NCBI GenBank assembly: GCA_015075165.1
Contig: JABTUY010000001.1
Coordinates: forward strand, 558,001 to 622,000
Source of the DNA: Ideonella sp.
GTDB lineage: Bacteria; Pseudomonadota; Gammaproteobacteria; Burkholderiales; Burkholderiaceae_C
Reading direction: 5' to 3'
DNA length: 64,000 nucleotides
The notes below the pieces were generated by a model that was not told the DNA's origin, ran no database searches, and saw nothing but the letters and a program-made list of their open reading frames with translations. Below are positions 61,001-64,000 of the stretch, in pieces. Position 1 is the stretch's first letter. Every line of letters begins with the position of its first letter. Made by a program: the position numbers and the translations under genes.

Positions 61001-61738
61001 GCCGCCGCGATCGCGCCGATCGAGATCGGCTACACGCTGACCGACACCGACGGCGACTCCAGCAGCTCGACGCTGACGCTGCGCGCGATCACCAATTCGA
61101 TCGCCGGCGACGCCGGCGACAACACGCTCAACGGCAACGCGGCCAACGATCTGATCCACGGCGGTGCCGGCAACGACACGATCGACGGCGGTGCCGGCAA
61201 CGACCTGCTCGTGGGCGGCCTGGGCAACGACACGATCACCGGCGGCGCCGGCGCCGACATCCTGCGCGGCAGCGACGGCAACGACAGCCTCGTCGGCGGC
61301 GATGGCGACGACATGCTGGCGGGCGGTGCCGGCAACGACACGCTGACCGGCGGCAACGGCGCCGATGTGTTCGTGTGGTCGCTGGCCGACCGGGGTACGC
61401 CCGGGTCACCGGCGGTCGACACGGTGCAGAGCTTCGACAACGCGACCGGCGGCGCCGGCGGTGATGTACTCGACCTGCGCGACCTGCTGCAAGGCGAGAC
61501 GCACGGCGCCATCGATGTGGGCAACCTACAGAACTACCTGCACTTCGAAACCGCGAGCGGTAACACCACCATCCAGATCAGCAGCGGCGGCGGCTTCGTC
61601 AACGGCTTCAACGTCGGTGCGGTCGACCAGACCATCGTGCTGCAGGGTGTCGACCTGCTGGCGGGCTTCACGACCGACCAGCAGGTGATCCGGGACCTGC
61701 TCGACCGCGGCAAGCTGGTCACCGACGGCAACGGTTGA
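43040..61738 (+). CDS. lapA: Giant Lap-type RTX adhesin (6,232 aa)
   Basis: A single uninterrupted frame for a roughly 0.6-MDa surface adhesin. Order: N-terminal retention module (1-100; FGLVIAIWGQAWVRDADGRF) with a LapG-type cleavage motif PAAG at 107-110; cadherin/VCBS-like domains (about 160-800); about 30 Ig-like repeats of ~100 residues (about 802-4240) interleaved with Calx-beta-like modules; alternating Calx-beta and PTVAEGS modules (about 4340-4890); cadherin-like domains; a von Willebrand A domain with MIDAS DVSGS (Asp5374); RTX nonapeptides (about 6027-6110; GGAGNDTIDGGAGNDLL); and a C-terminal type I secretion signal ending in RDLLDRGKLVTDGNG. Cys is nearly absent and Thr, Ala, Ser, Gly and Val dominate. 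It follows lapBC and is convergent to lapD. Confidence 0.94.
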   Translation: MPMMDKTEFGLVIAIWGQAWVRDADGRFRALKLGDAVHRGSMVLTAQDSIVQIAQTRESQTQEPPTTQGAEHAGSDSKHHKAKTDAIGDDAERAITELNRGEPDAAPAAGLAGGDGGDLTPGYRVERIVELVTPASLRVDVGTEPLAYRPNYATAPELQSASLALPSLVINAVEQGPDVTFGLTAPQGIAQVRVDAVPTVGQLTHANGSPVVVGELLTPQQLAALVYVPPADYLPGTPVGELRYSASIGAASGSGTVHFIVEPVNDAPLAVSGSTTGAEDATIPAALTGTDVDGTVTSVTITQLPTLGTLLLADGVTPVAVGQVLSAAQAAGLLFRPDPNVSGATTVGFTVTDNDGAISTPGNWNFAITAVDDAPQATPDTFTVAEDGSVTIAVLGNDSDVEGSPLTITQINGQPIVDGGAAVLVPHGSVQLVGGQLVFTPEPDYNGPATFSYTVSDGVNSSTALVTGTVAPQPDAPVARDDSFTVAEDATVTINVRGNDRDADGDTLTVTQVNGSPITDGGPAVAVPNGSVQLTGGQLVFTPAPNYNGPATFTYTVSDGSSSATATVTGTVTPADDAPQATVPAAQTASEDGALVFASGSGNALAVADADGGNLSVTIDVSHGGFTLAGTAGLTVSGNGSGSVTLTGSAAAINAALDGARYTPAADYNGAAALNLSVSDGSTASAGSVPITVVAVADIADDAVTTNEDTPVAIAVLGNDSFEGTPVITAVNGQAIVAGGPAVAVAHGSVALDASGQLVFTPAANYNNTPATPTTFSYTVSSGGVSETANVAVSVTPVPDVATVSLTAAPSVAEGGSIVYTATLTAPALSPVTVTLANGATITIGNGASSGSVAVPAPGDDAYLDAGSVATTIASAAGGGFDVLNVDPSAASTAITDTIDVTTLSLTASPGVAEGGNIVYTASLTQPAQTPVSVTLSNGAVIAIAAGASSGTVSVPAPADDTHLDAGNVSASITGASGGNFENLVVDATPATTSVSDTIDTTTVSLAATPSVAEGGAIVYTASLTSPAQTALTVTLSNGAVITIAAGASSGTVSVPVHADSVYVDSDSASATIASAVGGNFEALAIDPAAATTAITDTPDTTTVSLAASPSVAEGGAITYTASLTAPAQTPVSVVLTNGATITIAAGASAGSVSVPAPADDVYTDAGSVAASIASASGGNFETLVVNGTAATTTVTDTIDTSTVSLTASASVAEGGSIVYTASLTNPAQTAVTVTLSNGATITIAAGASSGTVSVPVHADTPYADSGTVSATITTASGGNFEALAIDPAAANTAVTDTPDTTTLSLTATPSVAEGGSIVYTASLTSPAQTALTVTLDNGATITIAAGASSGSISVPAPGEDVYTDAGSVAASIAGASGGNFENLVVSSTPATTAVTDTIDTTTLSLSGAASVIEGGTAVYTLSLTSPAQTAVTVTLTYSGTAGNGTDYTGVATVTIPAGASSVNFDVATIDDALFEGSENFTVAIGSASGGNFENLVVSGSNNSVATTLIDDDTSPSIAVSDTTVVEGGFAVFTVSLSSASATPTTFTPALASGSAIVGTDTATALEYFDGAAWVPVTAAGVTIAAGATAVQVRVATTDDPVADSGETFRLEVTVNAGTTANATAFGTGTITDEAVPGPEDTTNLTLSASPSVAEGGTITYTASLSHPAASTLNVTLSNGAVISIAAGASTGTVAVAAPGDDVYVDAGNVAATIASTSGGSFEALVVNPAAAVTAIADTPDTTTVSLSASPSVAEGGSIVYTASLTAPAQTAVTVNLSNGATITIVAGASTGSVSVPAPGDDVYSDAGSVSATISTATGGNFENLAISGTPATTTITDTADATTVSLTATPSVAEGGTIVYTAALTAPAQTAVTVTLSNGAVITIAAGASSGTVNVAAPADDTVVDAGSVAATIASATGGNFESLLVNATPATTAVTDTIDITTVSLAASPSVAEGGAITYTATLTSAAQTAVTVTLDNGATITIAAGASSGAVSVPAPTDDVYVDAGSVSARIATATGGNFESLAVNTTPVTTTVSDTVDATTVSLTATPSVAEGGTITYTASLTAPAQSTVTVTLANGATITIAAGASSGSVNVPAPADDAIADASSVQTHITSAAGGNFENLLVDATPAITSVTDTIDTTTVSLSASPSVAEGGSITYTATLTSAAATPVTVTLANGATITIAPGASSGSVSVAAPGDDVYLDAGSVSTQISTATGGGFENLAVNTAAAVTTVTDTLNTSTVSLSATPSVAEGGTIVYTAALTAPAQTAVTVTLDNGATITIAAGASSGSVNVAAPADDAIVDAGSVSATISSASGGNFESLVVDATPATTTVTDTLDATTVSLSATPGVAEGGTIVYTASLTNAAASPVTVQLSNGATITIAAGASTGTVSVPAPADDVYVDAGSVAATISSATGGGFESLTVDGAAATTTVSDTLDATTVSISGAGTVIEGASAAYTVSLTSPAQTAVTVTLAYSGTAADGSDFTGVATVTIPAGSSSAGFSLATLDDALAEGNENFTVSLVSATGGNFENLAVSGSNGSVSTTLLDNDGTPSISVADIAVIEGNTAVFTVSLSNASATATTFTPTLTSGSATVGTDTATALEYFNGAAWVPVTAAGVTIPAGATSVQVRVATTDDALADSGETFTLTASVTAGTTANAAATGTATITDEAAPDAVLVSLAGPATVVEGTTTGAYTVTLPQAAVTAVTVQLNYSGTAANGSDYTGVAAVTIPAGATSAGFVIPTLDDVIADSGETIVVTLGTITGGGFEAIAANPAASSVTTTIGDETPADVATVSLAASPSVAEGGTITYTASLSHPANTPVTVTLSNGATITIAAGASTGTVNVPAPADDVYTDAGTVAATIATAAGGNFESLAVDPAAATTSITDTPDTTTVSLAASASVAEGGSIVYTASLTNPAQTAVTVTLSNGATITIAAGASSGSVSVPAPGDDVYIDAGNVSATISGASGGNFENLAIDPAAATTAITDTANTTTVSLTASPSVAEGGSIVYTASLTSPAQTAVTVTLSNGATITIAAGASSGTVNVAAPGDDVYVDAGNVSATISAATGGNFETLAIDPTAATTAITDTVNATTVSLGATATVAEGGSIVYTASLTSPAQTAVTVNLSNGATITIAAGASSGTVSVPTPADDAYADAGTVSATISNASGGNFESLVVDPTAATTSVTDTIDTTTVSLSATATVAEGGNIVYTASLTSPAQTAVTVTLANGATITIAAGASTGTVSVPVHADNPYLDAGTVSTTISSATGGGFESLAVNTAAANTTVTDTTDATTVSLTATPSVAEGGSIVYTASLTAQAQTAVTVNLSNGATITIAAGQSNGTVSVPAPADDVYSDAGSVSATISSASGGNFESLVIDPAAATTGVTDTVNATSISLSASPSVAEGGSIVYTASLTNPAQTAVTVTLANGATITIAAGASSGSVSVPAPADDVYVDTGTVSTTIASATGGNFEQLSVSGGPATTTVTDTINATTVSLTGAASVSEGGSAAYTVSLTSPAQTAVTVTLAYSGTAANGADFTGVATVTIPAGASSANFSIATINDSLAEGAENFTVTLASASGGNFEALVLAGGAGGAVTTSIIDDDVATLHLAATPTLTEAGGTIVYTATISQPPVSPLLVTLSNGATITIAAGATSGSVNVPLAANEDVYVDPGSVSASITATSGGGIGLSVDTTPAVTTIGDTIDDTTVSLAATPSVAEGGAIVYTATLTNPAQTAVTVTLSNGATIAIAAGASSGSVSVPVHADTPYTDAGTISTTISTATGGNFENLLVDPAAATTTVTDTPTATTLTLTATPSVAEGGAIVYTASLTSPAQTPVTVMLSNGATITIAAGASSGTVSVGVHADNVYADAATVSATISAASGGNFENLVVSPGAATTSVTDTLDTTTVSLTASPSVAEGGNIVYTASLTNPAQTAVTVTLSNGATITIAAGASAGTVSVPAPADDVYSDAGTVSATISSATGGNFEALSVNPAAANTTVTDTPDTTTVSLTATPSVAEGGSIVYTATLTSPAQTAVTVDLSNGATITIAAGASSGSVSVPAPTDDVYLDAGTVSATISNASGGNFESLVRDPAAATTAITDTPDTTTLSLTGAASVVEGSSGSYTLSLTSPAQSAVTVNLAYSGTASNGSDYSGVATVTIPAGASSASFNIATIDDALADSGETLVVSVASATGGNFESLVVSGSAGSVTTTIVDEPVPDTVLVSLIGPTSVAEGATTSAYTVTLAQAAVTPVTVNLTYGGTATDGTDYTGVVSVTIPAGSTTATFTLPTTADGIDEPNETVVVSLGSISGGGFEAIAAHPTNNSVTTTIVDGDATPSLSINDVTVNEAAGTATFTVTLSAASGQSVTVNYATADGSATAGSDFGGAAGTLTFAPGVTSQTITVSITNDALFEGNESFTVTLSGASNASIADATGVGTIIDNEAVPAIASISSPTVAEGSNLVYAVALNNASATTTTFPFTLGGGSAATTDYTSATFSNGVTLSGGVLTVPAGVTGFTVTLPTVQDTLDEPSETVPLTIGGVTGTGTITDDDATPTLAVNDVSVNEAAGTATFTVTLSAASGQTVTVDFGTANGSATAGADYSAASGTLTFAPGTTTQTITVPITNDALFEGNESFTVTLASPTNATIADGTGVGTIVDNDAAPTVTSISSPTVAEGSDLVYAVALSNPSSTATTFPFTLGGGNAVAADYGSATFSNGVTLAGGVLTVPAGVTGFTVTLPTVQDALDEANETVPITVGGVTGTGTITDDDATPSLAIDDVTVNEAAGTATFTVTLSAPSGQSVSVNYATGDGSANAGSDYVAAGGTLTFAPGVVSQTITVSITNDALTELSETFNVTLSGAVNATIADASGLGTIVDNDAPPAIDLDADNSSGAAGANYTTTFVEQGAAVAIADADVAISDADSSTLTGATITLTNPQAGDVLAAGSLPAGITATVLGNVVTLSGAASLADYQSAIRSVTFAAGGGDAPVTTLRTVTVTVTDGTTTSNVATTTINVTAVNDPPLTQDVTATGNEDTLITVTLSGSDADGIVAGYVIGSLPGNGTLYRDAAGTVPVNPGDVVTGSVYFRPDSQWNGSTSFQYAARDDGGLTDATPATATINVAAVNDGTPAAVNDAVVGLIGQPIIITQAQLLANDALFDHARITATGGISGGTLVDNGDGTYTFTPSAANGSFTYTLTDDDGQTSTATVAISSFATRDDLITVHESALPGGTGGGVRMVTGNLLTNDPGATSISSVRGVTDGSAGDLDSRAGYIGVQQVVGGVNAGVLTVDVAGAGLGNYTYQLNDNVAHNLGATNNSLTQAIAYQTNTGTGNARVTIVDDRPQAFDRTVEVTEDAVPAYNLVLVLDVSGSMTQQGFGGEVRQVNPDGTVTVTTRLDMAKAALVELVEQYFNQAQNVAVKLVTFSSDATILNGNNAYTDKSALIAAINGISGSGGTDYSDALDAARTAMTGFVDPAEENVVYFVSDGAPTEGDTTDPAGSTGYRTFVNANGIASYGVGVGSGISNTGPLDGIHNVDADANGTVDPAIIVPDLNELANTLLTTVPVANGGNVVSGAGGLGNALGADGGYVQSITVALDNDGNAGTPPVDVTFTFNGSGQITWSGGFPAGSPLAGDTLTLDAGRGFTKGSLTFNFATGQYAYFTGGTASEGDSFAVRYVARDTEGDVTPLTTLTFSVVDGQPVARPDIDTLFANQTSYAGNVISGLGTDGGLASGSLTTDFTAQGTGADNDVDGARVSSIVFQGQSFDLTANSSGSALGGSYTVSGGQLVWNHASNGSSLRFNADGAYQYVPTAAETPDTPSTGPTTVTLTGANATGTSLTIGALTFTGIARNSTAETAGVRRTNSDGIGVNLDSPGNDDNRRVGNLETLVIRFDTAANPYGVENVTVDPDNSNSNLGGSVALTYTVYHIDGHRLGQFYSNSEAAVTLPPEFSNIGRIEITANSDAYASIGSISYHTVNNSAAAAIAPIEIGYTLTDTDGDSSSSTLTLRAITNSIAGDAGDNTLNGNAANDLIHGGAGNDTIDGGAGNDLLVGGLGNDTITGGAGADILRGSDGNDSLVGGDGDDMLAGGAGNDTLTGGNGADVFVWSLADRGTPGSPAVDTVQSFDNATGGAGGDVLDLRDLLQGETHGAIDVGNLQNYLHFETASGNTTIQISSGGGFVNGFNVGAVDQTIVLQGVDLLAGFTTDQQVIRDLLDRGKLVTDGNG
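43358..43369 (+). other. Predicted LapG cleavage motif PAAG in the adhesin
   Basis: Codons CCG GCG GCC GGC encode Pro-Ala-Ala-Gly at residues 107-110, between the retention module and the first repeats. LapG proteases cut at [T/A/P]AAG, between the two alanines, about 108 residues into Pseudomonas LapA, so both motif and position agree. Confidence 0.65.
45441..56060 (+). repeat. Array of ~300-bp Ig-like repeats within the adhesin gene
   Basis: About 30 units, mostly exactly 300 bp (100 codons), with consensus segments TTVSLTATPSVAEGG, IVYTASLTSPAQTAVTV, LSNGATITIAAGASSGTVSV, PAPADDVYVDAG and SATISSATGGNFESL. Runs of 6, 8, 7 and 4 units are punctuated by longer Calx-beta-like units with YSGTA.NG.DYTGVATVTIPAG (about 47241, 50361, 53526 and 55376). 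Additional non-Ig modules lie at 47581-47950, 50706-51425 and 55716-56060, and a divergent unit at 53871-54175. The pattern matches the LapA-type Ig-like domain of biofilm adhesins. Confidence 0.85.
56061..57700 (+). repeat. Alternating Calx-beta and PTVAEGS modules in the adhesin gene
   Basis: Calx-beta-like units (VTVNEAAGTATFTVTLSA..SGQ, YATADGSATAGSDF, TLTFAPGVTSQTITV, NDALFEGNESFTVTL) begin near 56061, 56716 and 57371. Between them are two copies of another module (ISSPTVAEGS.LVYAVAL, TFPFTLGGG). The period of the composite unit is about 655 bp. Calx-beta domains bind calcium, which would stiffen this C-terminal part of the stalk. Confidence 0.75.
59137..59760 (+). other. Von Willebrand factor A domain region of the adhesin
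   Basis: Within the adhesin frame, NLVLVLDVSGSMTQQGFGG supplies the metal-ion-dependent adhesion site DxSxS (Asp5374). It is followed by LDMAKAALVELVEQYF, the Thr in GSGGTDYSDALDAART, and the Asp in VYFVSDGAPTEGD. All three MIDAS parts are present, so it is probably a functional ligand-binding domain near the distal tip. Confidence 0.85.
61110..61370 (+). repeat. RTX calcium-binding nonapeptide repeats
   Basis: About eight GGxGxDxLx-type nonapeptides in the adhesin frame (GGAGNDTID, GGAGNDLLV, GGLGNDTIT, GGAGADILR, GSDGNDSLV, GGDGDDMLA, GGAGNDTLT, GGNGADVFV). They form a parallel beta-roll when calcium is bound outside the cell and lie just before the C-terminal secretion signal. Confidence 0.93.
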
Positions 61739-61756
61739 TCGCCCGCTCTTCGCTTC

Positions 61757-61773
61757 TCCCCGCCGTGCGGGGA
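61757..61773. terminator. Hairpin between convergent adhesin and lapD genes
   Basis: TCCCCGC (61757-61763) pairs with GCGGGGA (61767-61773) around a 3-nt loop in the 70-bp gap between the two stops. It could serve both directions. There is no T tract, and a run of nine G follows at about 61793-61800. Confidence 0.4.
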
Positions 61774-61808
61774 CGTGAAGATCTGTGAGCGCGGGGGGGG
61801 GCGCGCCG

Positions 61809-63740
61809 TCAGATGCGCGTCAGCGCCGGCCCGGTCGCGCCGTCGAACCCCAGTGTCCACAGCACCGCCAGATCTTCGTCGCGGTCGACGCCCTCGGCGT
61901 ACACCTGCAGCCCGATGCCGCGCAGCAGCGTGAGCAACCCCTCGGCATGGCGGCGCACCGCCGCGTCGTCGGCGATGCCGACCAGGAATCGCGCGTCGAT
62001 GCGCACGTAGTCGAGCCCCAGCTCATAGAGCCGGGCCATGCCCGACAGCGCGGCACCGGCATGCTCCAGCCCCACGCGGGCGCCGAGCGCACGCCAGTGC
62101 TGCGCCACCTGCTGGATCACGCCAGGCTGCGCAGCAGCGAGCGATTCGGGGGTGTCGATCCACAGCCGCGCGGCGGCCTTCGGCGCCTGGCGCAATTGCG
62201 CCGAGATGGCGGCAACGAACTCGGTGGCCTGCAGCGATGCCGCAGCCAGGTTCACGCAGCGCGCGACACCGTCGCGTGCGATCTGCTCGAGCGCCAGCGC
62301 CACTGCACGCTGATCCATCGCGTTGGTCAGGCGGCTGCGCGTGGCCAGCGCCAGCCACTTCGATGCCGACTCGAACGCCCCGCCCGGTTGCAGCTGCACG
62401 CGCAGCGGGCAGTCGAAGTGCAGCAACTCACCGCGCGCGTTGCGCACCGGGTATTCGGCCAGGCTCGAGCGCTGCTGCAGCAGCGCGTCGGTCAGCTGGC
62501 GCTGCCAATGGCCTTCGCCGGCAGCCGGTGCCGGGTCGGTGCAGCGGCACCCCACCACCGCCCATGCGCCTTCGGCCTCGGCTTGCGCCAGAGCCTGGTC
62601 TGCCGCTGCCAGCGCCGCCGGCATGCCCACCACCTGGGCCTGATCGGCCGCGCCGATCACCAGCGATGGCCACTCGCCGGCGTGTGGCTTGAAACCCGCT
62701 GTCGGCGGAATCGGCGCGGCCAGCGCCGTGCGCAGCGCCGGCACCAGCGCCTGGGCGAACGTGAGCGCATCGCCGCACGCGACCACGAGCGCGAAATCCG
62801 ATCCGTTGAGGCGACCGCACAGCGGTCGGTCGGCTGCGGGCGCCTCGGCCAACGCGCGCGCCAGTGCACGCAGCAGCGCATCGACCGCGGCATGGCCGAG
62901 CCGGCGGTTCAGTGGCTCGAGCTCCTGCACGCGCACCAGCACGATGCCCTGCGCGTCGCCGGCCGAGGCTTCGAAGCGGCGTTGCGCGTCGAGCATGAAC
63001 TGGCGGCGGTTTAGCAAGCCGGTCAATGCGTCGGTCTGTGCCTGCTGGCGCAGCGACTCCACCTGCTGCGCCTGCGCATCGAACATCGTGCTCAGGCGGC
63101 CCACCATCGTGTTCATGCTGCGCGCCAGCGGCTTCAACTCGGCCACCGCGGGTTCATCGACGGTGACGAAGCGGCCCTCCTGCAGCGCCTGCGCCTGCGC
63201 GACCGCGGCGTCGAGCGGGCGTCGGATCGAGCGCAGGCCCCAGGCCGCAAGCACGGCGCCGGCCAGACCCACCAGCGCCAGCAACTGCGCCGCGCGCACG
63301 CCGGCACGCCACAGCGCATCGAGCGCATAGGCCGACTGGCTCACCAGCTCGATGCGACCGATCGGGCGCCAGCCGTCGGACACCTGACCCACGCCGGGCT
63401 CGGCGCGCAGCGGCAAGCTACGCACGAACCATGCGGGCGCCCGACTCGGCGCCGTCGCGGCCTCGCGCTCGAACGGCACGCGGCCATCGGCACCCACCAG
63501 CTTGATGCTGCGGTAGGTGCCGGTGTCGAACTGCGCGGCCAGTACCAGCTCCATCAACGCCGCGTCGCCGCGCTGCTGCGACAGCGCGAGCGCGAGCGCC
63601 TGCGCGTTGTCGCGGTTCTTCACCGTGAGCTGCGCCTGCAGCGTGTTGCGCGCGGCGACCAGCGTGGTGAGCACGCCGCCGGCCAGCGCCAACAGCACCA
63701 CCAGCAGCATCAGCAACGCCATCCGTCGGATCAGCGACAT
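61809..63740 (-). CDS. lapD: LapD-like cyclic-di-GMP receptor with degenerate GGDEF and EAL domains
   Basis: A 643-residue inner-membrane receptor. TM1 (about 7-29), a periplasmic LapD/MoxY-type sensor domain with AAQFDTGTYRSIKL, TM2 (about 155-175) and HAMP (RRPLDAAVAQAQALQEGRF) precede a GGDEF-like domain (TDALTGLLNRRQFML). There the active site reads RLNGSDFALV instead of GGDEF. The EAL-like domain lacks the EAL triplet (LLHFDCPLRV). Loss of both catalytic motifs is the hallmark of LapD, which binds cyclic di-GMP, changes its periplasmic domain and sequesters LapG. The ATG at 63740 gives a clean N-terminus MSLIRRMALLM. It lies 28 bp downstream of lapG. Confidence 0.9.
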   Translation of the reverse strand: MSLIRRMALLMLLVVLLALAGGVLTTLVAARNTLQAQLTVKNRDNAQALALALSQQRGDAALMELVLAAQFDTGTYRSIKLVGADGRVPFEREAATAPSRAPAWFVRSLPLRAEPGVGQVSDGWRPIGRIELVSQSAYALDALWRAGVRAAQLLALVGLAGAVLAAWGLRSIRRPLDAAVAQAQALQEGRFVTVDEPAVAELKPLARSMNTMVGRLSTMFDAQAQQVESLRQQAQTDALTGLLNRRQFMLDAQRRFEASAGDAQGIVLVRVQELEPLNRRLGHAAVDALLRALARALAEAPAADRPLCGRLNGSDFALVVACGDALTFAQALVPALRTALAAPIPPTAGFKPHAGEWPSLVIGAADQAQVVGMPAALAAADQALAQAEAEGAWAVVGCRCTDPAPAAGEGHWQRQLTDALLQQRSSLAEYPVRNARGELLHFDCPLRVQLQPGGAFESASKWLALATRSRLTNAMDQRAVALALEQIARDGVARCVNLAAASLQATEFVAAISAQLRQAPKAAARLWIDTPESLAAAQPGVIQQVAQHWRALGARVGLEHAGAALSGMARLYELGLDYVRIDARFLVGIADDAAVRRHAEGLLTLLRGIGLQVYAEGVDRDEDLAVLWTLGFDGATGPALTRI

Positions 63741-63768
63741 GGCCGTTCTCCCTCGTCGAAACCATACA

Positions 63769-64000
63769 TCACAGAAAACCCTCGGCCTGCGCCTTGCGCA
63801 GCACCTCACGCCAGCGCGACAAGCGATCGGCCGCGTCACCGATGCGCGGCCCGCCGTTGCCGCGCCACAGCCCTTCGCTGTTGAAGCTGAACACCGGCGT
63901 CAGATCGGGCCGGCGCGACGCCGGTCGGATCTCGCCGATCAGGTTGTCGAGGATCAGCGGTTCGGCCTGCGGCTGCGCGTAGTAGGCGAGCACCATGTGG
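63769..64000 (-). CDS. lapG: LapG-like periplasmic cysteine protease (partial, C-terminal end)
   Basis: Only the last 76 codons are in the window; the gene continues beyond 64000. The visible segment begins with HMVLAYYAQPQAEPLILDNL and goes on EIRPASRRPDLTPVFSFNSE and GLWRGNGG, the C-terminal part of bacterial transglutaminase-like cysteine proteases (DUF920/peptidase C93). The catalytic His is the one before MVL, and the Asp is in LDNL. LapG releases Lap-type adhesins by cutting after the N-terminal retention module. It is upstream of lapD on the same strand, probably in one operon. Confidence 0.88.
   Translation of the reverse strand, partial: HMVLAYYAQPQAEPLILDNLIGEIRPASRRPDLTPVFSFNSEGLWRGNGGPRIGDAADRLSRWREVLRKAQAEGFL

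Noticed and set aside
52535-61159. A 2,874-codon open frame antisense to the adhesin, rich in Arg, Val and Gly
   Set aside because: It is the mirror of GC-rich repeat DNA with few stops; no known motifs, wrong composition, and the sense strand has clear domains and a secretion signal.

Overview
The window is very GC-rich, with codons ending in G or C, few long intergenic gaps, phaC-phaA-phaB, a PurL–Map–GlnD block, a Bug-type solute receptor and a candidate betaproteobacterial anti-Shine-Dalgarno sRNA. Together these point to a betaproteobacterium of the Burkholderiales, probably near the Rubrivivax/Leptothrix/Piscinibacter group. This placement is inferred from gene content and protein style, not from a search. 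I saw no rRNA, tRNA, insertion sequence, prophage or CRISPR array.

Layout. 1-5 kb: tail of a probable ABC-F ATPase, a Bug-family binding protein, an RhlE-like DEAD-box helicase behind a structured ~300-nt leader, a branched-chain-amino-acid-type ABC binding protein, then on the minus strand a compact RNA carrying a complete complement of the 16S anti-Shine-Dalgarno tail. 4.5-11 kb: a small conserved protein, a glyoxalase-fold protein, a phytoene-dehydrogenase-like flavoprotein, and a VapBC and a HigBA module flanking an alpha/beta hydrolase, then an OFA-type MFS carrier. 11-21.4 kb: core metabolism (purL, map, glnD, selU, gdhA).

21.5-30 kb: a tightly packed ten-gene operon. It encodes two separate E1 alpha/beta pairs of the 2-oxoacid dehydrogenase family, a complete TRAP transporter (DctQ, DctM, DctP), a MarR regulator, an E2 acyltransferase reduced to its catalytic core, and a free-standing lipoyl-domain protein. 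Almost every junction overlaps by 1-7 bases. I infer a coupled import-and-oxidation system for an unknown 2-oxo acid or a precursor of one, borrowing E3 from elsewhere. This and the giant adhesin locus are the most distinctive parts of the window.

30-38.9 kb: three small membrane proteins behind a possible FNR/Anr box; the polyhydroxybutyrate operon phaCAB; a pgeF homologue with an unusual proline-rich insert; maleylacetoacetate isomerase and a fumarylacetoacetate-hydrolase-family enzyme; a NUDIX hydrolase.

39-64 kb: a Lap-type biofilm system. A type I secretion ATPase and membrane-fusion protein precede a 6,232-residue adhesin built from about 30 Ig-like repeats of ~100 residues, Calx-beta-like modules, a von Willebrand A domain and RTX repeats. 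Convergent to it lie a LapD-like degenerate GGDEF/EAL receptor and the 3' end of a LapG-like protease gene. The adhesin has a PAAG motif at residues 107-110, where LapG would be expected to cut. By analogy with Pseudomonas Lap, cyclic di-GMP bound to LapD would restrain LapG and keep the adhesin on the surface. The outer-membrane TolC/LapE partner is not in the window.
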